NCBI GenBank assembly: GCA_038049695.1
Contig: CP142461.1
Span: 37,156,501-37,220,500, forward strand
DNA length: 64,000 nt
Direction: 5' to 3'
DNA from: Cinnamomum chago
Taxonomy: Eukaryota > Streptophyta > Magnoliopsida > Laurales > Lauraceae
The position numbers and the translations under genes are program-made. Position 1 is the stretch's first letter; each line of letters opens with the position of its first letter. The notes beneath the pieces are model-generated. The model saw only the letters and a list, made by a program, of their open reading frames with translations, made no database searches and was not told the DNA's origin. Shown one piece after another: positions 11,325 through 22,686 of this stretch.

Positions 11325-11765
11325 ATCTCCCCCTTTGCAATTTGATGGCTACTCTTGAAGCTTGAACTCTCTTTCAATTTTCTCTTCAGCTTGAACTCTT
11401 GAAGCTTGAACTTTTGAAGCTTAAACTTTGGATATTTAAGGAGCTTTGGATAATTAAGGAGCTTTGGACATTTGGGAGCATTTGGATCTTTTGGAGCTTT
11501 GGATTTTCCTTGCAGGAGCGACGACAAAAGACGACCAACCTAGAAGCTATACACAAAAAGCACTCTAGGCAAAGCTACTCCCCCTCAAACAAAGCAACCC
11601 TTTTTAAATCTTCTCCCCCTCACTTGGTGAACTCTCTCCCCCTTTGACATCTAATTGCAAAGGAGCCTGCCCATCAAAGATAAAACACATAACCTTGTTA
11701 GTAGCACCTGTTTATAAGAGATATATAAAAATAAGATAAGGAACAGGTGATTAACCAACAAGAAT

Positions 11766-14700
11766 TTAAAACACAGGGCAAGGGCCAATGCCCAATTGAT
11801 GTCTCAAATTAATGAAACGATCATTTCCAAGGGGTTTAGTGAACAAATCAGCCAATTGGGTATATGTTGGGATAAACAACAACTCAATGGTGCCTTGGTC
11901 AGCATGATCACGCAAGAAATGATAGCGAATGTCAATGTGCTTAGTGCGAGAGTGCTGAACATGATTTTTTGAGATACTGATGGCACTTGAGTTGTCACAC
12001 ATGATAGGCATGCATTGTTGTGGAACATTATAATCTAATAAAGTTTGTTTCATCCACAACAACTGGGCACAGCAGCTACCTGCAGCAATATATTCAGCTT
12101 CTGCAGTAGACAAGGATACAGAATTTTGCTTTTTGCTATGCCAGGCTACTAAGCAGTTCCCTAAGAAATAGCAGCAACCACTAGTGCTCTTCCTATCATC
12201 TATAGATCCTGCCCAATCTGCATCACTATATCCAATTAATTGCAGAGTTGAGTCATGAGGATACCAGATACCATAATGAGAAGTCCCATTAATATATTTT
12301 ATGATACGTTTAACAGCTTTAATGTGAGACTCTCGGGGGTCAGATTGATACCTAGCACATATTCCAACGCTAAACGAGATATCAGGGCGGCTAGCAGTAA
12401 GGTAGAGAAGGCTTCCTATCATGCTCCTATAAATTTTTTGGTCAGCTTTCTTACCCTGAAGATCACTAGAGATCTTAGTAGTGGATCCCATAGGATTGCA
12501 ACTAGTCTTAGATTCTCCTAAGCCAAATTTCTTCACTATTTCTAGAGCAAATTTGGATTGACTAAGGAAGATACCATGGTCTGTCTGACTAACTTGTAAT
12601 CCTAAAAAGAACTGAAGGGGTCCTACCAAGCTCATTTCAAATGTGGAGCTCATTAACTTAGAAAATCCTTGAGCAAGATGATCAGATGTTGATCCAAAAA
12701 CAATGTCGTCCACATATATTTGAGCAATGAGAATATCTTTAACAACCTTTTTAATGAATAGGGTCTTATCCACATTCCCACATTCATATCCATTTTCAAG
12801 TAAATGACTTGTCAGCTTTTCATACCAGGCTCTTGGGGCTTGTTTCAATCCATAAAGCGCCTTCTTTAACTTAAAGACATATTCTGGGTGATGAGGATCC
12901 TCGAAGCCTTGAGGTTGAGAAACATACACATCTTCCTCAATTTCACCATTTAAAAAGGCACTCTTCACATCCATTTGAAACAGTTTAATCCTCATGCTAC
13001 TGGCATAAGCTAATAGAATTCGAATAGACTCCAATCGAGCTACTGGGGCAAAGGTTTCCTCAAAATCAACTCCTTCAACTTGAGCATACCCTTTGGCTAC
13101 AAGTCTAGCTTTGTTCCTTATAACATTTCCTGATTCGTCCAGCTTATTCTTGAAAATCCATTTGGTGCCAATTTGACTTTTGCCTTCAGGAAGAGGTACA
13201 AGATCCCACACATCATTCTTTCTAAACTGGTTTAGCTCATCTTGCATGGCATCAATCCATTCAGACTTGGTTTCTGCTTCAGAGAAATTCTTGGGCTCAA
13301 TTTGTGAAACAAATGAATAGTGAGCACACAGATTATGAACCTGTCTTCTTGTCATGACTCCTTTTGAGATATCTCCAATGACGTTATCCAGATTATGATT
13401 TCTTAACAGCTTTGTGGGCATAGTGGGGACTGAGGGAATCTCTTCTTCAATTTCAGATGAAATAAGCTGCTCAACTGAGATCTCTTCTTCATCATGAGGA
13501 GTTTTCTTAATTTGATTAGCCTCATCAACTACAACATGAGCTGATTCCATGACAGCCATAGATCTAAGATTGAAGACTCTATAAGCCTTGCTTTTATCAG
13601 AATATCCTAAGAAGATCCCTTCATCAGATTTAGAATCGAACTTTTCAAGCTGCTCTCTATCTCTTAAAATATAGCACTTGCTACCAAACACCTTAAGATA
13701 CCCCAGATTAGGTTTTCTTCCAAAATACAGCTCATAAGGGGTTTTGTTAGTGTTCTTTGTCAGATAAACACGGTTAATAAGATAGCATGCGGTATTGACA
13801 GCTTCAGCCCACAAGTTTCGCGGGAGATTTTTCTCATTAAGAAGGGTTCTGGCCATTTCTTGAATAACTCTGTTTCTCCGTTCAGCTACTCCATTTTGCT
13901 GAGGAGTTTTTGGAGCAGAGAATTGATGACTGATCCCATGGCTTTCACAGAAGTCTGCAAATCTTTCATTTTCAAATTCACCTCCATGATCACTTCTTAT
14001 CTTCTTAATTTTGCAGTCCTTCTCAACTTGAATTTTCTTGCAAATCCTTATGATATTATCTACTGCATTAGATTTAGCATGAAGAAAGGCAACCCATCCA
14101 AATCTCGAATAATCATCAACCATCACTAGGATATACTTTCTTCCACCAATACTTTGAACAGGCGCTGGTCCAATGAGGTCCATATGAATGAGTTCAAGGG
14201 GACGAGCTGAGGATATATCTTTTATACCTTTAAAACTTTTCTTGATCTGTTTACCCATTTGACAAGCTTTGCACAATTCAGATTTGTAGTCATCTAATTT
14301 GGGTATTCCTCTAACAATTTCTTTCTTTGATAAGATCCTCATCAGTTTGTAATTAATATGTCCCATTCTTTGATGCCACAACTGATTTTCTTGAACTTTA
14401 GACATTAAACACATGGATTCATTCTCACAACATTCTTCTATGGTGTAGATGTTATCTTTAGTACGTAATCCAGTCAGTAGAACTTTGTGGGATTTCTCAT
14501 CCAGAACTTTGCAAGATTTGCTATCAAAGACAACTTTGTTTCCTTTGTCACACAATTGACTTATGCTCAAGAGATTATGCTTTAAACCATCCACAAGGAA
14601 AACATCTTTTAATGTAGGCATTTGATCTCCTCCAACACAGCCTTTTCCTATAATTTGAGCTTTCCGATTATCTCCAAAAGACACATTACCTCCATCATAG

Positions 14701-16583
14701 TCCTCAAGGGTGATAAATCTAGAACGGTCTCCAGTCATATGCTTGGAGCAACCACTGTCCAAAAACCATCTAGAATTTTCTTTAACTTTAAGAGCGGTTT
14801 GAACTAAGAAATTCTTGAAACCTTTCTCTTCTTCAATCCAAGTAGTCTTAATGAAGGTAGAGGTAGAGGTCTTGGGAACAAATTTGAAATGAGCTCTATA
14901 ACTATGTTTTTGGGACATCCTAAACTTAAAAGGACAGTTAGGAACTAGATGACCTATTTGATTGCAAAAATGACAAGTCCATCTAGAGGAAAAGAAGATT
15001 TTACCTATAGGTTTGAGATGAGTCCTAGTATTATGTTGAAAGCTATTCTTCTTGCTACTAGAGGAGCATTCATAACCTATACCATTCTTGTTACCAAAGA
15101 CTTTATTCAAGCCTAACATTTGATAGAATTTGTCATTGCCTAAGGTAAATTTTTCAACAACATGTTTTCCCTTTTCAAGTTTCATTTGAAGAGATTCTGA
15201 TTCTTGTTGACTAGATTCTAACAGACTTTGTAACTTATGAATTTCTTTTTCAGCTTTAGCAAGATTGTCATTAGAGGTAGTCAACTTAGATTGAACATTT
15301 TTTATCTCATTGTCTTTCAAGATTAATTGATCTTTTAAAACATCTAGATCATTCACAAGCCTTTTAGATTCACTTTTTAAGCTTTTATTTTTCTTGGTTA
15401 TGACTTCACATAGTTCATATAGTTCCTCATAGGCTTGATGAATATCATTGTCACTATTCTCTTCATTTACTTCTTCTATTAATATGTTATGATCATTGTT
15501 TTCTTCAATGGGAGTGAAGAGAAGCCAAGAAGTGGAATTATCATTATCTTCATCATTTTGAGGTTCATTATTGTCACTACTTTCATCTTCATCATCATCC
15601 CAAGTTATGTTCAAGACTTTCTTTCCTTTCTTATCTTTCTTTTCAGATTCTTTAGGTGAGGGACAATTTTGAGCGATGTGACCAAAGCCTTTACAGTTGT
15701 AACATTGCACATCTCTTTTGGTAAAAGATCCCCTTGAGTTCCTTTGAAAATTTTCATTTCTAGAATCCTCAACATGTTTATAGTTCTTTTTATTTCTAAG
15801 GATATTTTTAAACTTCTTAACAAGCAAGATGGCATTTTCATCCTCACTCTCACTCTCATTATCATTTTCTTTGTGTTGGGAGCTAAGAGCTACACCTTTC
15901 TTCTTGCTAGGGACTTCAAAATCTAGTTCATAAGTGAGAAGATTTCCTCTAAGTTCTTCTATTTTGATCTTGTCCACATCTTTGCTTTCAGTTATAGCAA
16001 CTATCTTAGGTTTGAACCTTTTGGGAAGAGATCTTAATATTTTCCTAACAGCTTTGGACTCATCCATCTTCTCTCCTAGACCTATGAGGGAATTAACAAT
16101 CTCCATGAATTTAGTATAGAACTCATCAAATGTTTCTTCCTCTTGCATTTTGAGTTCTTCATACTTAGTTGACAACATTTGGATTTTAGCTATTTTGACT
16201 TGATTGGTCCCTTCATGAGTGGTCTCTAAAGTATCCCACACTTCTTTAGCAGTAATACAATTTACTACCCTATTGAACTCTTCTTGGGACAAGGCACAAA
16301 ACAAGGCATTTTTAGCTTTAGCATTTAGATTTGCCCTATCTTTCTCTCCTTGAGTCCAATCTTTCTTAGCCTTACCCTTGATAGCTATGACATGTCCTTC
16401 AGAATCTTTTTCAGTGATAATGGGTTCATGATACCCTTCTTCAATGATACTCCAAACATCTATACTTTGAGATTCTAGAAAGACTTGCATCCTAATTTTC
16501 CAATACCGGTAATGTGAGCCATTGAACAAGGGAGGTCTATTGGTGGCATGACCTTCTCCTAAGTGGGATTGCATGGTGAACAC
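11766..16583 (-). CDS. Copia gag-pol polyprotein (right element), 1605 aa, intact
   Basis: Residue-for-residue identical to the polyprotein at 4851-9668, with the same two zinc knuckles, DSG protease, integrase, YVDD reverse transcriptase and RNase H. Identity over 4.8 kb plus equal internal length (5337 bp) means the tandem form arose very recently, or the copies were homogenised, or the assembler repeated a unit. With its own PBS and 5' LTR (LTR 3), this copy is complete in structure. Confidence 0.96.
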   Translation of the reverse strand: MFTMQSHLGEGHATNRPPLFNGSHYRYWKIRMQVFLESQSIDVWSIIEEGYHEPIITEKDSEGHVIAIKGKAKKDWTQGEKDRANLNAKAKNALFCALSQEEFNRVVNCITAKEVWDTLETTHEGTNQVKIAKIQMLSTKYEELKMQEEETFDEFYTKFMEIVNSLIGLGEKMDESKAVRKILRSLPKRFKPKIVAITESKDVDKIKIEELRGNLLTYELDFEVPSKKKGVALSSQHKENDNESESEDENAILLVKKFKNILRNKKNYKHVEDSRNENFQRNSRGSFTKRDVQCYNCKGFGHIAQNCPSPKESEKKDKKGKKVLNITWDDDEDESSDNNEPQNDEDNDNSTSWLLFTPIEENNDHNILIEEVNEENSDNDIHQAYEELYELCEVITKKNKSLKSESKRLVNDLDVLKDQLILKDNEIKNVQSKLTTSNDNLAKAEKEIHKLQSLLESSQQESESLQMKLEKGKHVVEKFTLGNDKFYQMLGLNKVFGNKNGIGYECSSSSKKNSFQHNTRTHLKPIGKIFFSSRWTCHFCNQIGHLVPNCPFKFRMSQKHSYRAHFKFVPKTSTSTFIKTTWIEEEKGFKNFLVQTALKVKENSRWFLDSGCSKHMTGDRSRFITLEDYDGGNVSFGDNRKAQIIGKGCVGGDQMPTLKDVFLVDGLKHNLLSISQLCDKGNKVVFDSKSCKVLDEKSHKVLLTGLRTKDNIYTIEECCENESMCLMSKVQENQLWHQRMGHINYKLMRILSKKEIVRGIPKLDDYKSELCKACQMGKQIKKSFKGIKDISSARPLELIHMDLIGPAPVQSIGGRKYILVMVDDYSRFGWVAFLHAKSNAVDNIIRICKKIQVEKDCKIKKIRSDHGGEFENERFADFCESHGISHQFSAPKTPQQNGVAERRNRVIQEMARTLLNEKNLPRNLWAEAVNTACYLINRVYLTKNTNKTPYELYFGRKPNLGYLKVFGSKCYILRDREQLEKFDSKSDEGIFLGYSDKSKAYRVFNLRSMAVMESAHVVVDEANQIKKTPHDEEEISVEQLISSEIEEEIPSVPTMPTKLLRNHNLDNVIGDISKGVMTRRQVHNLCAHYSFVSQIEPKNFSEAETKSEWIDAMQDELNQFRKNDVWDLVPLPEGKSQIGTKWIFKNKLDESGNVIRNKARLVAKGYAQVEGVDFEETFAPVARLESIRILLAYASSMRIKLFQMDVKSAFLNGEIEEDVYVSQPQGFEDPHHPEYVFKLKKALYGLKQAPRAWYEKLTSHLLENGYECGNVDKTLFIKKVVKDILIAQIYVDDIVFGSTSDHLAQGFSKLMSSTFEMSLVGPLQFFLGLQVSQTDHGIFLSQSKFALEIVKKFGLGESKTSCNPMGSTTKISSDLQGKKADQKIYRSMIGSLLYLTASRPDISFSVGICARYQSDPRESHIKAVKRIIKYINGTSHYGIWYPHDSTLQLIGYSDADWAGSIDDRKSTSGCCYFLGNCLVAWHSKKQNSVSLSTAEAEYIAAGSCCAQLLWMKQTLLDYNVPQQCMPIMCDNSSAISISKNHVQHSRTKHIDIRYHFLRDHADQGTIELLFIPTYTQLADLFTKPLGNDRFINLRHQLGIGPCPVF

Positions 16584-16646
16584 AAAAGCTAAAACTCACT
16601 CTAAGGATTCTAACTCTAGGTGGTTAGACCTAATCAAGAGCACCTA

Positions 16647-16660
16647 GGCTCTGATACCAA
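16647..16660 (-). other. Primer binding site, right Copia element
   Basis: Same TTGGTATCAGAGCC site next to LTR 3 on the minus strand, matching initiator methionine tRNA. Confidence 0.9.
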
Positions 16661-16661
16661 T

Positions 16662-18237
16662 TGAAAGTCCAAGATCGAATCCTAGAGGGGGGGGGGTGAA
16701 TAGGGTGAGCTCTAAGACCTAGACCAATTTTTAATTCTTTTAGCTTTTAAGTCTATTATGCTTTGAAGGAGAAATAAGGAAATCAACCAACCATGCATAA
16801 TCCATAAAAAGAGAGCATAATAACAATCACCATAACACAAGCACGTATAGTGGTTCGGCCAAATTGCCTACATCCACTCCCGGTACACCTACCGGTATCC
16901 ACTAACTTCAATTAAGGTTTAGGATCACCTCAAACCTTACACACAACACTATGCTTTTCAAGGGTTAGCACCAACCTTTACAACATATACTTTTCAAGGC
17001 TAAGTATGAACCTTTACAACTTAGAACTTTTCTCTTAAACAATATGCCTAATGATGCATGGATAAAGAGAACAATGAAGTGCAAAGAAATGCCTCTTAAT
17101 AGGCTAGATTGAAAATGAAACTCAAGTTCTAGAACAATGCATGAAAATGACAAAGTCTATGTGAAATGCATTTTCTAGAAGATTACTCTTTCTCTTTTAA
17201 AAGATATGAACTTAAATGATGCAAAGATGTTTAACATATATTTAAGAAAGAGTTGTATGTCTAACACAAGTGATTCATAATGAAAAACAACTTGTTTTCA
17301 AAAAGATGATCTAAAGGCTAACAAGTTGATTTTTGAATCAAGAAACTAAAATCATGTGTAACTTAGACAATATGTTGCATTCATAAGTCTCATGTGATTT
17401 TTAAAGAACTAAGCATGTTATGAAGATCAACATCTTAATAGGAAAGCAACTTGTTTATCATGCATTGGAAAATAGATCAAAGATTCAAAACAAAACATGA
17501 TTTTGAAAAGAGTAGGATTAAAGGAAGCACACCCATTTGAAGATCAAAGGTTGAATAAGAGGAATGGCTTCATAATCCTTGTGAAAATGCTCCTAAGAAG
17601 TTGCTTAGCCTTGGCCTCAAAGGTCTCTCAAAAATCAGCAACTTTCTTCAACCAAAAAGCCACCTTTTATAAAGTTAAAGTTGCCAACGGCTAGTTCTCG
17701 GTCGACCGAGAAACAGGTCTCGGTCGACCTAGAAAGCACAACGGATATAAATCTGACCGTTGGAGCTACAGTTAAAAATTCTGCAGAAATGACCTGCAGT
17801 TGTCTCGGTCGACCGAGAGGCAGGTCTCGGTCGACCGAGACCACTGCCTGAAACTGCCCAGAAATTGACAATTTAGAGAAACTTGAGGCTTAAGAGGGCA
17901 CCTTCCACAGGACTTTCAAACACATCTACCAAGCATTTAATCATGACTAAAAGAAGATGAAAACTGAGAATTTAAAGCCATGAAAACTCCAAAACACAAA
18001 AATGAATTTAAAGCTAGAAACTTTGGAAAGCTTGGAAGGAGTTTTGAAATCAAAAACTCTAAGAACTGAAAAGGCAACCTGAACATGTAAACCATGCATG
18101 ATATTTGATAAAACAAAGATTCAAGAAGAAGAAATATGCATGATGCTCCTATGAATAAAGCCATGAATGAATGAGAGAACAAGCTATATGAAAGTGAATG
18201 CATCCAATCAAATTGCAACAAAACTAAAACTCTAACA
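16662..18237 (-). repeat. Copia LTR 3 (1576 bp), 5' LTR of the right element
   Basis: G run of 10. One substitution was noticed against the other LTRs (17551-17555 reads TTGAA, where the others read TTGGA). It ends at 18237, directly before the right target duplication. Confidence 0.95.
17696..17840. promoter_or_regulatory. Four palindromic repeats in the LTR U3 (LTR 3)
   Basis: Third occurrence of the palindrome cluster. This LTR is the outermost 5' LTR, so its promoter would drive the full tandem array. Confidence 0.75.
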
Positions 18238-18242
18238 ACATC
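18238..18242. repeat. Copia target site duplication, right
   Basis: ACATC directly after the terminal CTAACA of the third LTR; partner of 2821-2825. Confidence 0.95.
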
Positions 18243-18469
18243 TATATGGGAGTGGTAATAAACAACAATAATTAATAAAAGTCAACGTGCAAGTAAAAAG
18301 AACTCTAATTCTTCTAACAATTAAAATCGTAAAATATCTAAGGATGCTTTCAGAATCAGAATGGATGATATTTTTAAGGTAATAGATATATTAAAGAGAA
18401 GAATTAGAATACGAGGTAGCTTGAAGGGGTGTGTATAAGAGAAATATACAAATCACCCCTAACCAAGGC

Positions 18470-18953
18470 TACACTATACATAACCGATCAACCCCTTGTT
18501 TGGCTAGAGAGTCTGCCAACGCATTAGTCCTACTAACATGCTGAAACGAAATGCGTCAACCAGTAGATAAGTCCTTAATCTCATTGAAGTAGAACTGCAA
18601 CTTCCAAGGCCCTCTGAAAGTTCTTGCCCAAGAAACTACATTGAAAGAATCGCTCTCCACTATGAGGTTGAATTGGAAAGAGATCCCATATATACAAAGA
18701 GCTTCCAAGATAGCCAAAATTTCTGCTTCATTGGAATCTTTGCCACCCACATGTTTTAAAAACATGTACAATGTCTTCCCTTTATGATTTCTGAGCACTC
18801 CCCCAACACCAGCTGGCCCAAGTTTACCAAGAGCTGCTTCGTCCACATTAAACTTAAAAAATCCCTTGGAGGAGTGCTCCATAACACTTTCATCCTTTCC
18901 TTTGATCTTCCTATTATCAAACAGGCACCCCAATTATGCATGATTTTTTCTAT
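18470..18953 (-). pseudogene. LINE RNase H domain (left copy)
   Basis: The minus strand encodes an RVT_3-type RNase H: FKFNVDEAALGKLG (first Asp), GVGGVLRNHKGK, DSNEAEILAILEAL (Glu helix), VESDSF (second Asp) and the RTNALADSLAK end. These are typical plant LINE-associated RNase H motifs. Relative to the right copy the frame is broken near 18556 ('atgcgtcaacc' against 'tgcgaCAACC' equivalent), which shortens the open frame. It belongs to the dead LINE and is not a host gene. Confidence 0.75.
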
Positions 18954-19021
18954 CTTGAGATCTGAGCACTTCTTTCCAGCACAACTCATTTAGCAATCCT
19001 CAGCTTCACAGTATACAATAT

Positions 19022-19195
19022 CTTTTTCTTTGGATAACGGAGGGTACCCCAGCCCTTTGGGTCAGACTGATCCCTACGGGCCCAGGGGGAGCCAGGTAAA
19101 TCCCCTGTGGCCCAAGTGTGGTAGCGCTGTTTCGAACCCTCAACGTCCGAGAGCAAACTATGGTCCTCGGCCAGTTAAGCTACCCCTCAGGGTTC
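19022..19195 (-). mobile_element. tRNA-derived SINE inside LINE (left copy)
   Basis: A 174-bp element flanked by the 7-bp repeat ACAATAT. On the minus strand it has an A-box-like TAGCTTAACTGG, a B-box-like GGTTCGAAAC and an A-rich end after CCGTTATCCAAAG, as in plant pol III-type SINEs. It splits the LINE frame between the zf-RVT and RNase H domains. Confidence 0.78.
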
Positions 19196-19397
19196 ACAAT
19201 ATTCACAAACCTTCCCAAGACGATTCCTTACCATTGAAGATTCTCTCATTTCTCTCCTTCCAGATACACCACAAAATAGAAAAAAGGAATAATCTTCCAC
19301 AAAATCAAATTGCGTCCGGCTAATGGGTATCCACTCCATGCCTGAAATAGTTTACTAGCTGAACTTGAAATACACCAATCCACACCACATTCTCTTG

Positions 19398-19650
19398 CCA
19401 TTTGGCAATTCACTTGTAAAGTAAAATCAAAGTGAAGGGTCACTTTTAAGAGACAAGAAAAAGCAGGAGGTTTTATCAAAAAGTAAAAAATTCCAAAAAT
19501 CACCTCTTCTTCCTTTTTTTTTTAAAGTAAAAATGTCACTCTCTCATTCCACTAAAAGGCAAAAAGTCAATAAGGTGGCCCCTTTCCTTTCTCGTCTCTT
19601 AAAAGTGACCATTTACTTTGAAATCACTTTATAAGTGAATTGCCAAATGG
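19398..19650. mobile_element. MITE with long terminal inverted repeats (left copy)
   Basis: A 253-bp element whose ends are inverted repeats of about 55 bp starting CCATTTGGCAATTCACTT, with a few mismatches and matching CACTTTTAAGAGAC inner ends. It is non-coding and lies in the LINE after zf-RVT. I see no clear target duplication, so the superfamily is unassigned. Confidence 0.75.
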
Positions 19651-19935
19651 GCATGGATGATGCGAACCTGCAATGAAGGAGACGATGGGCCACTGACTCC
19701 CTTTCGCTCCAACAGAAACAACATAAATCTAAAATGGATTCTGACACTAGTCCCATCCTTGAGTTATCTGCTGCTGTTATCTTTCTTGCCGCAGCCAACC
19801 AACAGAAGTCCTCAACTCTAGGCGGAGCAAGACCCCTCCAAACCAAAGCATAGGAAGAACACATCATGTCACTTGGGTCTAACTCCCTATAGAAAGACTT
19901 CGAAGAGAAAGCTCCTAATGTGTTTGCTTTCATTA
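19651..19935 (-). pseudogene. LINE zf-RVT domain (left copy)
   Basis: The minus strand encodes the zinc-binding RT tail: SFYRELDPSD, YALVWRGLAPPRVEDFCWL and CCFCWSERESVAHRLLHCRF, the CxxC...HxxxxC pattern of plant LINE zf-RVT. Part of the dead LINE. Confidence 0.75.
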
Positions 19936-20642
19936 TTTGGGTTTTTCAGGGGGATTTTTTTCCCCGACCTGATTTGTTCGGCGATTTGTTGGTTGGTTTC
20001 TGGTGCTCTGCCATGGTGTCTCTGCCTTTTCCTAAGTAGCAAGCGAGAACCGGCTACATCTGTGCATAAATAAACGATAGAAATAAGACCCTGCAAAGAC
20101 TGAAACTCTCCCAATTCTGACTGACAAATGACCCTTTTAACACTTACTTCCCATGACACCCCATACATAATTATCTTTAATTGAAGACTCTTTATTAGAA
20201 GCAATCCTACACTATAGGAAACAAAATGTGTAAACGGCCCACCCCTAACTAATCATTGAAGCAAATACGAACTCTATCCCCTTGTTCCACTTTAAAACCA
20301 ACTTCCTTCTCAAACACTTCCCGCACCCCACCCCAACCACATTGGACACATCTCCCAAACTAGAAATGACACCCCACAACCCATACCACCTATATCTAGG
20401 GACTCTTTTTGGAACCGACTCCCACTTTTCTTCCTCGTACTTGGACACTAACTTTTCTCTATAAAGCTTTTGTCTCTACCCCAAAACTCCACTACCATTT
20501 AGCCAGAAAGGCCCAATTCTTTAAATCCAAATTACCCAACTGCAAACCCCTGCATATCTTGGTTTAATCGCCTCATCCCATCTCATTAGATGCAACTTCT
20601 TCTTTCACTGTTACCGTCCCATAAAAAATTCCTCATAATAAG

Positions 20643-20977
20643 TGATGCAGTGTAGACCTCATGGCCACTTGTGTAGGGCCCACATAGATTTATGAATTTA
20701 TTTTTATGTCAATAGTTTCTAATTTTATTGTAATTAGGATAAGATTCTAGTTTCCTAGTTTAAGTAGGTTTCTTAGGGCTTAAGTTATCTTTCTTATTTA
20801 TATGGCATTGTAGTAAAGAATTATTTAGTTGTTGATTAATGAAATTGGGTTTTCTTATTGAGGTGCGTCCTCGTTTATTATCTCTGCGGAGATTGATTGT
20901 GTCTTCGAACACGTGCTTTGGCACCCATTGTGCTTTTAGCACTTCCCACGCAAGCCTTAAACCTAGGGTCTGCATCA
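20643..20977 (+). repeat. 5' LTR of gag-only element (left copy)
   Basis: 335 bp, starts TGATGCAGTG and ends GTCTGCATCA. Compared with the 3' LTR it differs at several bases and lacks a duplicated 'agggcttaagtt' unit, so the element is older than the Copia array. Confidence 0.85.
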
Positions 20978-20992
20978 ATTGGTATCAGAGCC
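20978..20992 (+). other. Primer binding site of the gag-only element
   Basis: ATTGGTATCAGAGCC directly after the 5' LTR, complementary to initiator methionine tRNA. The same site in the right copy is at about 38039-38053. Confidence 0.85.
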
Positions 20993-21469
20993 GAATGATC
21001 CCTCGATCGTCGACGTGATTAACCGTAACCCTCTTTCCGTTCACTGAGCCCCAAGCCCCAATCCCAAATCCCCCAAATCCCTGAGCATCATCACCCCAGA
21101 TCCATACTTTTTCCCAAACCCCCAGCCCCAATCCCAAATCCTTGAGCATCAACACCCCAAATCCATACTTTTCCCTAAACCCCAAATTACCCCAATCGCT
21201 TCCTAGCAGAACCCAATCGTCCCCCATTCCCTACCTAGAGTAGAGAAAGAAGAAGAATAGAATAACAGAGGAGAAATAAATTTTCATCAGCAAGTGGACG
21301 TAGATTCATCATATTCCATAAATCTTTAGCCATCCATCTTCAAATAGCAAGATCTTCTCCATTCGGACTACAATTGACAATCCGTCTTCACATGTGCACT
21401 CCAATCAGTGAGATCTACACATCCTGTCAGTTTGATTTTAATTTTGAAGAGCATTAAAATTTTTAGTCT

Positions 21470-22135
21470 TTGCATCAAGTTAATATGGAATTGTCGGCCA
21501 AGATGGACTTGCAACTTCTTGAAATAAATAGAAGGCTTACAGAAACCAACAAAGAGCTTAAAGAAATCAACAAAATGGCTAAAAGGATGACATATGCAAT
21601 CATATATGGGAAAAGATATTATGCAAATAAAGTCTGCTTTGAGCAGTATATTACTTTGCCACAAGGAAAATTGTCTGTCGAGGAATATGCTGATGAATTT
21701 GAAAGGCTACATTATTTATGTGAATTGGAAGATACACTTGATTTCAATCACTTTCTCAACGGTTTGAGACCAAGTATATTGAAGAATGTGGAGGAGGAAT
21801 GCAACGATATGTATGAAGCATTTTGGGAAGCAATTCATGTGGAGCAGATACTTAAAAGGTCTCATTTAGTGGAAGTTACGCTTCAAGAAGAAAAGTCCCC
21901 ACGCATAACAGATTGTGTTGAGGACCCAGTGCCAGTAGATATGCGGACCGATCCACCAGAGTTGGACAAAGAAGATTCCATATCTACAGTTGGCCTTGAA
22001 GTTTCTCCTATGAGTACTAATAATTCCGAAGTGCAAATACCAAGTGATGAAGCGCAAGTTATTGATATTCCCCACATTACTATTCCTATTGATTTTGTCT
22101 TTCGGGATCAACTATGTCAACTGGGAGATGACTAG
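21470..22135 (+). CDS. Gag-like protein of the non-autonomous LTR element (left copy), 221 aa
   Basis: An intact 221-residue frame between the LTRs. The N terminus is helical (LQLLEINRRLTETNKELKEI). The centre carries a retrotransposon Gag core: YITLPQGKLSVEEYADEFER, then LHYLCELEDTLDFNHFLNGL and RPSILKNVEEECNDMYEAF, typical of Ty3/Gypsy-type Gag (retrotrans_gag). The C-terminal 80 residues are acidic and lack a CCHC knuckle. No pol follows: the next sequence is about 200 bp of leader to the polypurine tract. It would form particles only with help from another element. Both arm copies are the same, so the frame has survived since insertion. Confidence 0.8.
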   Translation: MHQVNMELSAKMDLQLLEINRRLTETNKELKEINKMAKRMTYAIIYGKRYYANKVCFEQYITLPQGKLSVEEYADEFERLHYLCELEDTLDFNHFLNGLRPSILKNVEEECNDMYEAFWEAIHVEQILKRSHLVEVTLQEEKSPRITDCVEDPVPVDMRTDPPELDKEDSISTVGLEVSPMSTNNSEVQIPSDEAQVIDIPHITIPIDFVFRDQLCQLGDD

Positions 22136-22342
22136 CGGATAGTCAGAGATTCTGATTTGATGGTGCGTGTTCTACAAGTAAGGCACATCAACACATATTT
22201 CAGCCATCAAAAGCAATTATGCATGAAGCTGTGCCAAGAAGTTATAGATCGAACGACAAATCGGAAGTTCGTTAGCATGATCTTTGATCCAGGTAGACAT
22301 TTTCCGAACTCGAGGTCGAGTTCTTTTTCAAGTAGGGGAGAA

Positions 22343-22686
22343 TGATGCAGCATAGACCTCATGGCCACATGTGTAGGGCCCACATAGATTTACGAATTTA
22401 TTTTTATGTCAATAGATTCGAATTTTATTGTAATTAGGATAAGATTCTAGTTTCCTAGTTTAAGTAGGTTTCTTAGGGCTTAAGTTAGGGCTTAAGTTAT
22501 CTTTCTAATTTATATGGCATTGTAGTAAAGAATTATTTAGTTGTCGATTAATGAAATTGAGTTTTCCCATTTAGGTGCGTCCTCATTTATTATCTCTGCG
22601 GAGATTGATTGTCTTTGGACACGTGCTTCGGCTCCCATTGTGCTTTTAGCACCTCCCATGAAGCCTTAGCCCTAGGGTCTGCATCA
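22343..22686 (+). repeat. 3' LTR of gag-only element (left copy)
   Basis: 344 bp, starts TGATGCAGCA and ends GTCTGCATCA. It has a 12-bp tandem duplication ('agggcttaagtt') absent from the 5' LTR and a short deletion near GTCTTTGGAC. Confidence 0.85.

Larger units (their letters stand above)
2826..18237 (-). mobile_element. Tandem Copia retrotransposon array, LTR-internal-LTR-internal-LTR
   Basis: Three LTRs (2826-4409, 9747-11324, 16662-18237) alternate with two internal regions of exactly 5337 bp each. Read on the minus strand, LTRs start TGTTAG and end CTTTCA. The whole array is bounded by one 5-bp target duplication, ACATC (2821-2825 and 18238-18242). The uninterrupted site, GATGT in reverse orientation, is preserved in the right arm at 44245-44249, proving a single insertion. 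The two polyproteins are identical over 1605 residues. The middle LTR is shared, as expected from unequal recombination between LTRs or from recombined cDNA. Gag and pol features suggest the SIRE/Maximus lineage, tentatively; no env-like ORF is present. Confidence 0.95.
20643..22686 (+). mobile_element. Gag-only LTR retrotransposon (TR-GAG type), left copy
   Basis: A 2044-bp element with LTRs at 20643-20977 and 22343-22686, ends TGATGCAG...CTGCATCA, and a 5-bp target duplication ATAAG (20638-20642, 22687-22691). Directly after the 5' LTR comes ATTGGTATCAGAGCC, an initiator-Met tRNA primer site; before the 3' LTR is the purine run AGTAGGGGAGAA. The only sizeable frame is gag-like, and there is no protease, RT, RNase H or integrase. 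This is the layout of TR-GAG non-autonomous elements, which need enzymes from another element. It inserted opposite to the LINE orientation. Confidence 0.9.
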
